From Candidatus Segatella mututuai (GTDB lineage: Bacteria; Bacteroidota; Bacteroidia; Bacteroidales; Bacteroidaceae): a stretch of DNA of 44,531 nucleotides. Positions 35,751 to 43,177 of this stretch are shown one piece after another (within the stretch, counting starts at the first letter, position 1; each line of letters starts with the position of its first letter). Position numbers and translations under genes: made by a program. A model generated the notes under the pieces. It was given only the letters and a program-made list of their open reading frames with translations. It was not told the DNA's origin and did no database searches. The stretch lies in assembly GCA_002439605.1 (NCBI GenBank), contig DJOI01000023.1, forward strand, positions 1 to 44,531. The letters run 5' to 3'.

Positions 35751-36818
35751 ATGGAATTAGAATTAGAACCTTTGCGTCTTCCCAGTGACCAGGAACGTCC
35801 CATCGTGATAGCAGGACCATGTTCTGCCGAAACCGAGGAACAAGTTATGACAACCGCCAGACAGTTGGCGGAAAAGGGATGCCACATGTTCCGTGCTGGT
35901 GTGTGGAAGCCACGTACCAAGCCAGGAGGCTTCGAAGGCAATGGCGAGACAGCCTTGCCATGGATGAAACAGGTAAAGGAAGAGACTGGTATGTTGACAG
36001 CTACCGAGGTGGCAACGCCTGAGCATGTAGAACTTGCCTTGAAGTATGACATCGACATTCTTTGGATAGGTGCCCGCACTTCTGCCAACCCATTTGCCAT
36101 GCAGGCCTTGGCCGACAGTCTGAAGGGGGTCGACGTGCCAGTGCTGGTCAAGAACCCTGTCAATCCCGACCTGGAGCTTTGGATAGGTGCCTTGCAGCGT
36201 ATCAATCAGGCTGGTATCAAGCGATTGGGAGCCATCCATCGTGGTTTCTCAAGCTTCGACAAGAAGATTTACCGCAACCTGCCTATGTGGCAAATTCCTA
36301 TCGAGCTGCATCGTCGCATACCCCAGCTGCCTATTGTCTGCGATCCAAGCCACATCGGTGGACGTCGCGACTTGATAGCTCCGTTGTGCCAGCAGGCCAT
36401 GGACCTCGGCTTTGATGGTCTTATCGTCGAGAGTCACTGTAGTCCTGACGATGCATGGAGCGATGCCAAGCAGCAGGTTACTCCTGATGTACTCGACTAC
36501 ATTCTCAGTCTGCTTGTAGTTCGCGACGAGCATTACTCTACGGAGGGACTGCATCAGTTGCGTGGACAAATCGACGAGTTGGACAATCAGCTGATGGAAC
36601 TTTTGGCAAAGCGTATGCGTGTGTGCCGTGAGATAGGTACATACAAGAAAGAACACAACATGACCGTTCTGCAGACCAACCGCTACAATGAGATTCTCGA
36701 CAAGCGTGGTGCCCAGGCTTCGCTCTGTGGCATGAGTCCAGAATTTGCAGCCCAGATATTCGAGCACATCCATGAGGAGAGTGTTCGCCAACAGTTGGAA
36801 ATACTGAACCAGAAATAG
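35751..36818 (+). CDS. Bifunctional DAHP synthase / chorismate mutase
   Basis: The 355-residue fusion starts with a KDOP/DAHP synthase-type domain (about 15-260). Its motifs are IAGPCSAETEEQV, FRAGVWKPRTKPGGFEG, EVATPEHVE, LWIGARTSANPF, PVLVKNPVNPD, CDPSHIGGRRD and VESHCSPDDAWSDAKQQ. A type II chorismate mutase domain follows (about 270-350; LHQLRGQIDELDNQLMELLAKRMRV, IGTYKKEH). It therefore supplies both the first step of the shikimate route and the branch step to prephenate, feeding the enzymes encoded on each side. Confidence 0.95.
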   Translation: MELELEPLRLPSDQERPIVIAGPCSAETEEQVMTTARQLAEKGCHMFRAGVWKPRTKPGGFEGNGETALPWMKQVKEETGMLTATEVATPEHVELALKYDIDILWIGARTSANPFAMQALADSLKGVDVPVLVKNPVNPDLELWIGALQRINQAGIKRLGAIHRGFSSFDKKIYRNLPMWQIPIELHRRIPQLPIVCDPSHIGGRRDLIAPLCQQAMDLGFDGLIVESHCSPDDAWSDAKQQVTPDVLDYILSLLVVRDEHYSTEGLHQLRGQIDELDNQLMELLAKRMRVCREIGTYKKEHNMTVLQTNRYNEILDKRGAQASLCGMSPEFAAQIFEHIHEESVRQQLEILNQK

Positions 36819-36824
36819 GATTAA

Positions 36825-37100
36825 GTGAAGAGTGAAGAACGAAGAGAGAAGAATCCAAATGCTCTGAGGGCTTGGGTTCTTTGCTGTAGTTTTTCGTTTT
36901 AGTAATGGTAAAAAAATAACTTGGTACAAAAATGCCAAGCAGATTTATAGAAAATATGGGGCAAAAGAGGTGCTTAGAACTCTATCTTTCAATTATGTGT
37001 TGCTTCATAAAAAGGACACAAAAATGTACCAAGTTATTTTTTAACTGTTACTTAAACAAATGATGCTGTAGGATTCTTCGTTCTTCACTCTTCACTCTTC
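36825..37100. repeat. Outer inverted repeat around a MITE-like element
   Basis: GTGAAGAGTGAAGAACGAAG (from 36825) with AATCC (to 36856) reappears inverted at 37071-37100 (GGATTCTTCGTTCTTCACTC and onward). The left arm has a 7-nt insertion. The arms flank the element at 36902-37051 in the spacer between the DAHP synthase and tyrA genes. Confidence 0.75.
36902..37051. mobile_element. MITE-like element with 27-bp terminal inverted repeats
   Basis: 36902-36928 and the complement of 37025-37051 agree at 24 of 27 positions, including the shared core AAAAAATAACTTGGTACA. The element is 150 bp long and sits inside a second inverted repeat. An open frame of 58 codons crosses it (36868-37041) but has no start codon. 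No transposase is present, so movement would depend on one supplied elsewhere. A stable RNA hairpin or operon-internal processing site is an alternative. Confidence 0.55.
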
Positions 37101-37111
37101 ATTTAAAAAAT

Positions 37112-37906
37112 ATGAGAATATTAATAATGGGAGCAGGCAAGATGGGAAGTTTCTTCGTCGACCTGCTCAGTTTCGACCACGAGGTGGCCGTGTACGAGAA
37201 GGATGCCAAGCGGTTGCGCTTTACCTACAACTGCCTGCGATTCACTAAGCTGGAGGAAATTGCCGAGTTCAAGCCGGAACTCGTCATCAATGCCGTAACG
37301 GTGAAGTATACCTTGTCGGCCTTCGAGGAAGTGCTTCCTTGGTTGCCCAAGGACTGTATCATCAGCGATATAGCCAGTGTAAAGACAGGACTGCACGAGT
37401 TTTATACGAAAAGCGGTTTCCGTTATGTCAGCACGCACCCGATGTTTGGACCGACCTTTGCCAATCTGAACCAGTTGTCCGAGGAGAATGCCGTCATCAT
37501 CAAGGAAGGCGACTATATGGGCAAGATATTCTTCAAGGACCTGTACCAACAGTTGGGGCTCAATATGCACGAGTACACCTTCGACGAGCACGACCAGACC
37601 GTGGCTTATTCGCTGAGTATTCCTTTTGCAAGTACTTTCGTTTTTGCGGCTGTGATGAAGCACCAGGATGCTCCTGGCACCACCTTCAAGCGCCACATGC
37701 AGATAGCCAAGGGTGTGCTCAACGAGGACGATTATCTCTTGCAGGAAGTTCTCTTCAATCCCTATACTTCAGGGCAGTTGAGCCAGATTCGTGAGGAACT
37801 TGCTGAGTTGACCGATATTATCGACCATAAGGATGCCGTACGCATGAAGGCTTTCCTCACCAAGATACGCAATAACGTAAAGGAAGATATTGAAATAAAG
37901 AAGTAG
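37112..37906 (+). CDS. tyrA: Prephenate dehydrogenase
   Basis: The 264-residue protein has an N-terminal NAD(P)-binding Rossmann fold (ILIMGAGKMGSFFVDLL). The TyrA motifs DIASVKTGLHEF, STHPMFGPTFANL and DQTVAYSLSIPF follow, then a helical C-terminal dimer domain. It oxidises prephenate to 4-hydroxyphenylpyruvate for tyrosine synthesis. There is no ACT domain, so control is probably at the operon attenuator rather than by direct feedback. It is the last gene of the aromatic operon. Confidence 0.92.
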   Translation: MRILIMGAGKMGSFFVDLLSFDHEVAVYEKDAKRLRFTYNCLRFTKLEEIAEFKPELVINAVTVKYTLSAFEEVLPWLPKDCIISDIASVKTGLHEFYTKSGFRYVSTHPMFGPTFANLNQLSEENAVIIKEGDYMGKIFFKDLYQQLGLNMHEYTFDEHDQTVAYSLSIPFASTFVFAAVMKHQDAPGTTFKRHMQIAKGVLNEDDYLLQEVLFNPYTSGQLSQIREELAELTDIIDHKDAVRMKAFLTKIRNNVKEDIEIKK

Positions 37907-38019
37907 AAAGGTCGGAAGGCCTATTCTCAACCTCTATTTCAATAAATCCCTCTATCTTTATGTGTTGTTCTTGATATTATCACCTGTCGATAGCAATCAT
38001 TGTAGAGATATGAAGACGC

Positions 38020-38060
38020 ACTTCCTTGCAGGTTGACTTTGTACTTCTTTATAGGTTGAC
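38020..38060 (+). repeat. 18-bp direct repeat ahead of the HU-HIG promoter
   Basis: ACTTCCTTGCAGGTTGAC (38020-38037) and ACTTCTTTATAGGTTGAC (38043-38060) match at 15 of 18 positions with a 23-bp period. They lie 71 bp upstream of a TATCTTTG -7 box. They could be a two-site operator. Both end in GTTGAC, the core of the array at the start of the window. Confidence 0.55.
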
Positions 38061-38130
38061 GTAGTGCATCCTTGTCCATCTTATAAATCCACTTTCCACC
38101 GAAAAGTTTGGTGGTTACATAAATAAAGTA

Positions 38131-38138
38131 TATCTTTG
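38131..38138 (+). promoter_or_regulatory. -7 box (TATCTTTG) for the HU-HIG gene
   Basis: TATCTTTGC has a TTTGGTGG -33-like element near 38107 and lies 42 bp before the ATG at 38180. Confidence 0.75.
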
Positions 38139-38179
38139 CAGATAGATTCTAAAAACCATTTGTAAATAAAGCGACGATT

Positions 38180-38854
38180 ATGCCCAGAGCTACAGGACCT
38201 ATCGGTTACATAGAGCACCGTTCTCCACAAAAGGATGAGAACGGGCTGTATATCATTCACCCTCAGTTTGTGCAAAAGGATGTTTATGATTTGGACAAGA
38301 TGATGAGCGACTCGCAAGGTCGCTGCATGGCAAACCATGCGCAGTTTGTTTCGGTGGAGGACACTATGGAAGACTTGACTTTGCAAGCCTTGGGAGATGG
38401 CAATGCCGTGCGGTTGGGTGATATGCTCACGATACGTCCTAAGCTCCGTGTTCGCCGTCATGAGGACGAGAATGGGGTGGAGTATAAGAAGACTTACCAT
38501 GTGGGGGAGTTGATTCCTGCCAACGAGGTGGAGGTGTGTGGCTTCGATATTCAGCCCACCAAGGAGTTTTGCGATACGTTTTTCAGAAAGCATTATCGTG
38601 GTTGCAGCCGACAGATGTGGAGCATGAAGATGCCTGCTGCTTCTGAGGACAAGGAGGCAGCCTTTGTTGTGGCTACTTGTCGGGAGCAAGGTTACATCAC
38701 GGTCAAGGACTTCATTCGTCATTTCGGAGTGACTAAATATCATGCCCGCAAGGTGCTGGATGGCTATTGCGAGATGCCTGCAGGTTGGTTGAGGGCAACG
38801 AAGGAAGGGAGTATGTTGCTGTATAAGCTAAAGAAACGGAGTGAAGAACAATAG
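38180..38854 (+). CDS. HU-like DNA-binding protein with winged-helix tail (HU-HIG type)
   Basis: The 224-residue protein begins with an HU/IHF-like fold (about 1-125) with strands LYIIHPQFVQ and AVRLGDMLTIRPKLRVRR. The C-terminal part (about 155-215; AAFVVATCREQGYITVKDFIRHFGVTKYHARKVLDGY) is a winged-HTH-like domain. This combination matches the Bacteroidetes HU-HIG family. Its role is unknown; DNA architecture or regulation is likely. It stands alone next to accessory DNA. Confidence 0.75.
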   Translation: MPRATGPIGYIEHRSPQKDENGLYIIHPQFVQKDVYDLDKMMSDSQGRCMANHAQFVSVEDTMEDLTLQALGDGNAVRLGDMLTIRPKLRVRRHEDENGVEYKKTYHVGELIPANEVEVCGFDIQPTKEFCDTFFRKHYRGCSRQMWSMKMPAASEDKEAAFVVATCREQGYITVKDFIRHFGVTKYHARKVLDGYCEMPAGWLRATKEGSMLLYKLKKRSEEQ

Positions 38855-38910
38855 CCTTCCGGGGTTGTAACGCTTAGCTTTGTCGGAATTTGAGGTTAGC
38901 TCCTAAGGGC

Positions 38911-38994
38911 GTCTCACGGTCGTCAGCCAGCCGTTCCACGTCCGTAGCTCGCTCGTCCCACGGTCGTCAGCCGCTTGGCTCACGGTCGTGAGAC
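38911..38994. repeat. GC-rich repeat patch (CACGGTCGT motifs)
   Basis: CACGGTCGT occurs at 38915, 38959 and 38981. The first two copies extend to CACGGTCGTCAGCC, and the third is in the palindrome-like CTCACGGTCGTGAG. GTCTCACG (38911-38918) and CGTGAGAC (38987-38994) form an inverted repeat around the patch. The patch is much more GC-rich than the flanking intergenic DNA. It lies in the 388-bp gene-free stretch 38855-39242, which also has a GTACAACT/AGTTGTAC inverted repeat (39029-39036 with 39071-39078). Confidence 0.6.
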
Positions 38995-39160
38995 TCCCTC
39001 CAGAAAGCCGTTCCTCACCGCTAACGAAGTACAACTTCACCCCTTCATGATGCGCTTTCTTTCCCCTTGTAGTTGTACAACGATATTATACCATATAGCC
39101 TTTCAGAATTGGCTTGCTAAAGGTTTTTTTGTGCCTGCAAGTCAAGAAAATTCCTTGATA

Positions 39161-39222
39161 ATTTGGCGATTCCAATTCTTTTCGCTACTTTTGTAGCGTC
39201 ATCCTCTTGGATGGCTGGCAGA
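39161..39222 (+). repeat. 62-bp promoter-bearing direct repeat, copy 1
   Basis: This copy matches 39558-39619 at 58 of 62 positions. It contains TTTGGCG and the -7 box TACTTTTG (39186-39193), then a small CATCC/GGATG hairpin and GCTGGCAGA. No plus-strand gene follows this copy; it faces the 3' end of the minus-strand gene at 39243-39473. Confidence 0.8.
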
Positions 39223-39242
39223 CCGCAGCAATTTCTTTCCCA

Positions 39243-39473
39243 TTAATATCCTTGATTTCTGGTTCGCCTTTTTTTTCTAGCAATGCCAATTAGAGCCTGT
39301 ACGCTTGGGTGAAGTTCCGAAATAGGACGGATGTTTTGCTTGGGCTTTTGCTGTTCGCTTTTTCCTGTAAGCAACAAAAGACCAGCTTTTATAGCATCAG
39401 TTACACTGATATTATGTAAATCGGCATAAGATGCAGCTATGCCATAAGTGTTATTGTCTAAAGCTATATTCAT
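39243..39473 (-). CDS. Orphan antitoxin-like small protein
   Basis: The 76-residue protein has an N-terminal strand-helix pattern (MNIALDNNTYGIAASYADLH then ISVTDAIKAGLLLLTGK) like small ribbon-helix-helix antitoxins. A basic, flexible tail (ARKKRRTRNQGY) follows. A minus-strand -7 box TAGCTTTG lies at 39502-39509. No toxin gene follows it downstream on the same strand, so it may be a remnant or act in trans. The family assignment is by pattern only. Confidence 0.5.
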   Translation of the reverse strand: MNIALDNNTYGIAASYADLHNISVTDAIKAGLLLLTGKSEQQKPKQNIRPISELHPSVQALIGIARKKRRTRNQGY

Positions 39474-39501
39474 AGTTTAATATATTTACTGATTAATGTT
39501 G

Positions 39502-39509
39502 CAAAGCTA
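39502..39509 (-). promoter_or_regulatory. -7 box (TAGCTTTG, minus strand) for the orphan antitoxin-like gene
   Basis: The plus strand reads CAAAGCTA, giving TAGCTTTGCAAC on the minus strand 29 bp upstream of the ATG at 39473. Confidence 0.65.
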
Positions 39510-39557
39510 CGCTTTTTAACCGATATAACCAAATATTTTGCAGAAAATCTTTTGTAT

Positions 39558-39619
39558 ATTTGGCGATTCCAATTCTTTTCGTTATTTTTGTAGCGTCATT
39601 CTTTTGGATGGCTGGCAGA
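39558..39619 (+). repeat. 62-bp promoter-bearing direct repeat, copy 2
   Basis: This is the second copy of the repeat at 39161-39222, with the -7 box TATTTTTG at 39583-39590. It lies about 55 bp upstream of the antitoxin ATG at 39674 and is probably the promoter of the toxin-antitoxin pair. Confidence 0.8.
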
Positions 39620-39673
39620 GAGATGCTGGCTGCTAAATTCGGGGAAATTTTATGAACTCTAAAATGAAATGTT

Positions 39674-39895
39674 ATGGCGGCAACGGTTTTTAATCAAGCA
39701 CAGCTTGAGCTATTAGAAATGATGCACTGGGTAAAAAGCCCTGAAGCATTAGCTGACTTAAAGCAAGCTATCTCGGACTTTTTTGCAAAGAAGGGACAAG
39801 AGGAGATAGATGCTATGTGGGAGCGTGGTGAAATGACACAGGAGAAGTTGAAGGCCTTTGAGACCTTGCATGAGAGAACTCCTTATTTTAAATAA
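39674..39895 (+). CDS. Antitoxin of the PIN toxin pair
   Basis: The 73-residue acidic helical protein (QAQLELLEMMHWVKSPEAL, LKQAISDFFAKKGQEEIDAMWERGEM) is of the type encoded directly before PIN-family toxins in Bacteroidetes. Its stop is 2 bp before the toxin ATG, so the two are translationally linked. The family is inferred mainly from this position. Confidence 0.7.
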   Translation: MAATVFNQAQLELLEMMHWVKSPEALADLKQAISDFFAKKGQEEIDAMWERGEMTQEKLKAFETLHERTPYFK

Positions 39896-39897
39896 TC

Positions 39898-40368
39898 ATG
39901 AACATTGTCTTAGATACCAATTGCCTCATTATTTCTATATCTAAGCAAAGTGAGTATCATCAGATATGGCAAGATTTTCTTGATGGGAAATACACACTTT
40001 GCATTACGAATGAAATAATAGAGGAATATAGCGAGGTCTTGTCTCGAAATATCTCTCCTTTGGTTTCAGAATTATTTGTGTTTGCAATTCTTAATAGAAG
40101 AAATGTGAAGAAAGTATCTCCTTCCTTTTCTTTTCATCTGATAGAGGCGGATGTTGATGATAACAAGTTTGTAGATTGTGCAATAGTGGCGAATGCCAAA
40201 TATATAGTTACAGAAGACCATCACTATGATGTCTTGAATATCTTAGTCCTACGAAATACGTTTGAAAAGACAAGAAATCAAACGAAAGTAAATATACTAA
40301 GTATCAATGCTTTAAGCGGTTTTGTAGATTTTCCGATGTTTGCCGAACTCACTCTTAAAAAGACATAA
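39898..40368 (+). CDS. PIN-domain toxin (putative ribonuclease)
   Basis: The 156-residue protein begins MNIVLDTN, with the first catalytic Asp6. Glu42/43/46 lie in NEIIEEYSEVL, and further acidic residues are in DDNKFVDCAIV (Asp88, Asp93) and VTED (Asp107). These build the four-acid metal site of PIN nucleases. With the preceding small gene it forms a type II toxin-antitoxin module, probably stabilising the neighbouring mobile DNA. Confidence 0.85.
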   Translation: MNIVLDTNCLIISISKQSEYHQIWQDFLDGKYTLCITNEIIEEYSEVLSRNISPLVSELFVFAILNRRNVKKVSPSFSFHLIEADVDDNKFVDCAIVANAKYIVTEDHHYDVLNILVLRNTFEKTRNQTKVNILSINALSGFVDFPMFAELTLKKT

Positions 40369-40567
40369 AAGACTGTTTCTTGTTTCCGTTTTGTTTCTCG
40401 TTTCTCGGTTACTTTTCTTATCTTTACATCAGTTTTCCGAACTAAGGGAAGAGAAAGAAAAGCAAATGTCAGCATTGGAAACCATATCTGACACAGGCTT
40501 TCCACGAGAGGGAAAAAGAACCCTCCAAGCAGCAGAATACAAAAAACAAAATAGCATTTTACACATC

Positions 40568-41740
40568 ATGGCAAGACCAAAGAAACAAGTAAAACTGAAA
40601 GAGCCGATTAAAATTCGGTTGAAGTCGCTCGCAGATGGCAACAAGAGTATCTATCTTGACATCTACTATAAGGGAGTGAGGAAGTATGAATACCTTAAAC
40701 TCTACCTCGTTCCCGAAATCAACCCTGTTTGCAAGGAACAGAACAAGCAGACTATGGCGGTTGCGGAACGCATCAAGGCAGAACGCATCAAAGCCCTGCA
40801 TGGTCATGGCATACAGGACTGGGAGACAGTAAAACAAGGCTCGATGCTTCTTACCACATGGATAAAGAAGTATTGTGAAGGTGGTGTCGGCATCAAGAAG
40901 TCAACACTCCATTGTCGTGTTGAAATGCTGCACACCGTGGAGAAGTATCTTGATGAGACGAACAAAGGCTTCATTTCTCTTGAAGAGGTCAATGCGGAGT
41001 TCTGCCGTGGTTATGTGAAGTTCTTGCGTAACTTTCCAAACTCCCATATCAAGTATGGCGAGCCAAGACCTATCAGCGAGAATACGGCAAGCCGATACCT
41101 CGGAATGTTCTCCACTGCACTCAACAACGCTGTGCGACAAGGCATTATCCGCAACAACCCTATGAAAGAACTGGATGCACGTGAGCGCATTCAGCCCAAG
41201 GACGGCAAGAAAGAGTATCTGACCATTGAGGAACTTCGCACCCTCATGGCTACTGACAGTTACCGCCCAGAGGTGAAACAGGCTTTTATCTTCGCCTGTT
41301 TTACAGGTCTGCGACTGAGCGACATGTACCGTCTTGCTCCGATGCACATCTTCAAGACTGCCGACGGAAAGGGCGAATACATTGACATGGAAATGCAAAA
41401 GACAGAGAAGCCTGTTATAATACCGCTCTCGGAAGAAGCCAAACGGTGGTTGCCTAAACCCAAGGGAACGGACATACCTTTCTTTGATATACCAACCACA
41501 CAGACCGTTATAGGCAGGGCTCTCCGCAAATGGGCGGAAGCGGCAGGGATAGAGAAGCATATCTCATTCCATTGCTCACGGCATACGTTTGGAACGATGA
41601 TGCTCACGCTCGGTGCTGACCTTTTTACAACAAGCAAACTGATGGGACATTCCAACATTCAGACTACGGAAATCTATGCCAAAATCGTGGACAAGAAGAA
41701 GGAGGAAGCCATCAACCTCATTGATGGTATGTTCACATAA
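40568..41740 (+). CDS. Tyrosine recombinase/integrase, first of a tandem pair
   Basis: The chosen ATG at 40568 (MARPKKQVKL) gives 390 residues and a typical arm-binding N-terminus (IKIRLKSLADGNKSIYLDI). The frame is open further upstream (in-frame ATG at 40466, TTG at 40340), but the extra part overlaps the toxin gene or reads as low-quality sequence. A SAM-like core-binding domain lies at about 105-205. The catalytic set is Arg249 (TGLRLSD), His335-x-x-Arg338 (HCSRH), His361 (GHSNIQTT) and the nucleophile Tyr370. All needed residues are present. Confidence 0.88.
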   Translation: MARPKKQVKLKEPIKIRLKSLADGNKSIYLDIYYKGVRKYEYLKLYLVPEINPVCKEQNKQTMAVAERIKAERIKALHGHGIQDWETVKQGSMLLTTWIKKYCEGGVGIKKSTLHCRVEMLHTVEKYLDETNKGFISLEEVNAEFCRGYVKFLRNFPNSHIKYGEPRPISENTASRYLGMFSTALNNAVRQGIIRNNPMKELDARERIQPKDGKKEYLTIEELRTLMATDSYRPEVKQAFIFACFTGLRLSDMYRLAPMHIFKTADGKGEYIDMEMQKTEKPVIIPLSEEAKRWLPKPKGTDIPFFDIPTTQTVIGRALRKWAEAAGIEKHISFHCSRHTFGTMMLTLGADLFTTSKLMGHSNIQTTEIYAKIVDKKKEEAINLIDGMFT

Positions 41741-41768
41741 TTCATTGACAACGAAAATATATAGAGAC

Positions 41769-43037
41769 ATGACAATAACTATCAGACAAAAGGCACTTGC
41801 CAACGACAACATAAGCTTGTATCTTGACATCTACGATGGTGGCAAGCGCAAGTTTGAATTTCTTTCCCTCTATTTGTTGCCAGAGGTTGACGCAGAGACC
41901 AAAGCAAGGAACGAAGAAACATTGCAACGTGCTCACCAGATAAGGGCAGAGCGTATTCTTCATCCAGAGACCATCCCAGAGGTAGGTCACTTGATGATTG
42001 TGAAGGAAATCCCCAATGATGAGTCTCCCGAAGTCATGGACTGGATCCAGACTTACATCGACTGGATGAGCGACAATACAGACTACTCCAAGGCTATTGT
42101 CGACCAATCAAAGTATCTGAAATACCTAATGAGCGAGTTCCTTGCCAACAAGCGCAGACCTCACATCACTCTGAGGAAGTTCGACAAGGAATGGTTCAAG
42201 GCTTTCTTCTTTTGGTTGAAGAACGACTATGTGCCACAGAAGTATGTAAGAGTTGAAGCCAAGCCTTTGTGTGAAGGCTCCCTGCATAATGTTCAACAGC
42301 GCATAGTGGCGGTGTTCAACAAGGCGGTCAAGTTCGGCAAGTTGAAGGCTAATCCTTTCTACCAGTTGGAGAAGTCAGACATCTTTCCCAAGCCAAAGAC
42401 ATCACATAAGCAGTATCTCACTCCCGATGAACTGAAAAGGTTCATGGCTTCAGATGAGAGAAGTCCAGGGGTTGCAGAGACACAAAAGGCTTCCGGGTTT
42501 GCCTGTCTAACAGGACTTCGTATCAGCGACATCAAGGCTCTGCGGTGGAGTGACATCAAGAGAAACAAGGAAACGAACACGCTTGTAATCGTCCAAAAGA
42601 AAACCAAGGCTCTCAATGCCGTACCAATCGGCAATACTGCCTTGTCATGGATGCCACCCAAAGGTGATGATGATTTTGTGTTCCACCTTCCTGCCAAGGC
42701 TAATGTGGATGCAGCCCTCAAGCGGATAGCCAAGAAGGTGGGCATTGATAAGAACATCTCTTTTCACTGCGCCCGACATACATTCGGAATTCTGGTACAG
42801 GCTGTTACCGGCAACATTGAGACCACAAAGAAGTTGTTGGGACACAAGTCGCTCAAATCCACCGCCATCTATGCAGATGTGCTGACGAAAGAAAAGGTCA
42901 AGGCTGTTGACAATACGAAGAAAGCCTTTCGAGGTCGCAAACAACGTGAGGAGAACAAGCAAACACCGAGGACAAAGCGGACAGCAGCCACCAACACCCA
43001 TCCACGCAGAATAACTTTTTTACAGGATAACAAGTAA
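41769..43037 (+). CDS. Tyrosine recombinase/integrase, second of a tandem pair
   Basis: From the ATG at 41769 (MTITIRQKALANDN) the protein has 422 residues. Its N-terminus parallels that of the upstream integrase (SLYLDIYDGGKRKFEFLSLYLLPE versus SIYLDIYYKGVRKYEYLKLYLVPE), so the two are paralogues. The catalytic set is Arg251 (LTGLRISD), His333-x-x-Arg336 (HCARH), His359 (GHKSLKST) and Tyr368. A basic tail of about 45 residues (RGRKQREENK, TKRTAAT) follows. It starts 28 bp after the first integrase. Confidence 0.88.
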   Translation: MTITIRQKALANDNISLYLDIYDGGKRKFEFLSLYLLPEVDAETKARNEETLQRAHQIRAERILHPETIPEVGHLMIVKEIPNDESPEVMDWIQTYIDWMSDNTDYSKAIVDQSKYLKYLMSEFLANKRRPHITLRKFDKEWFKAFFFWLKNDYVPQKYVRVEAKPLCEGSLHNVQQRIVAVFNKAVKFGKLKANPFYQLEKSDIFPKPKTSHKQYLTPDELKRFMASDERSPGVAETQKASGFACLTGLRISDIKALRWSDIKRNKETNTLVIVQKKTKALNAVPIGNTALSWMPPKGDDDFVFHLPAKANVDAALKRIAKKVGIDKNISFHCARHTFGILVQAVTGNIETTKKLLGHKSLKSTAIYADVLTKEKVKAVDNTKKAFRGRKQREENKQTPRTKRTAATNTHPRRITFLQDNK

Positions 43038-43070
43038 ACGGAACTTTTCAGGATAACAACCAGTAAATTT

Positions 43071-43078
43071 CACTTTTG
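43071..43078 (+). promoter_or_regulatory. Possible -7 box (CACTTTTG) for the HTH gene operon
   Basis: CACTTTTG differs from TAnnTTTG at one position and is directly followed by the structured leader at 43077-43127. Confidence 0.45.
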
Positions 43079-43127
43079 TAGTCCCCATTTTTCGGGCAGG
43101 GATTTCTCTCTGCCTTGGGGGACTACA
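43077..43127 (+). promoter_or_regulatory. Structured two-tier hairpin in the leader of the HTH gene
   Basis: TGTAGTCCCC (43077-43086) pairs perfectly with GGGGACTACA (43118-43127). Inside it, GGCAGGGA (43095-43102) pairs with TCTCTGCC (43107-43114), with one G-T wobble and a 4-nt loop. There is no T tract after it, so it is more likely a leader RNA fold or DNA cruciform than a terminator. Confidence 0.65.
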
Positions 43128-43177
43128 CTTTCAAAACAAGCAGTACAACGAATTACAAACAATTAAATTACAGGATA

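Noticed and set aside
36868..37041. 58-codon open frame across the MITE-like element as a gene
   Set aside because: It has no usable start codon and much of it is dictated by the inverted repeats.
40340..40567. Upstream extension of the first integrase
   Set aside because: From the TTG it overlaps the PIN toxin gene. The extra residues do not resemble an integrase N-terminus, while MARPKKQ at 40568 does. The ATG at 40466 cannot be fully excluded.
40369..40567. tRNA gene or attachment site at the left edge of the integrative element
   Set aside because: No tRNA-like cloverleaf or clear direct repeat matching another part of the window was found; the other end is outside the window.
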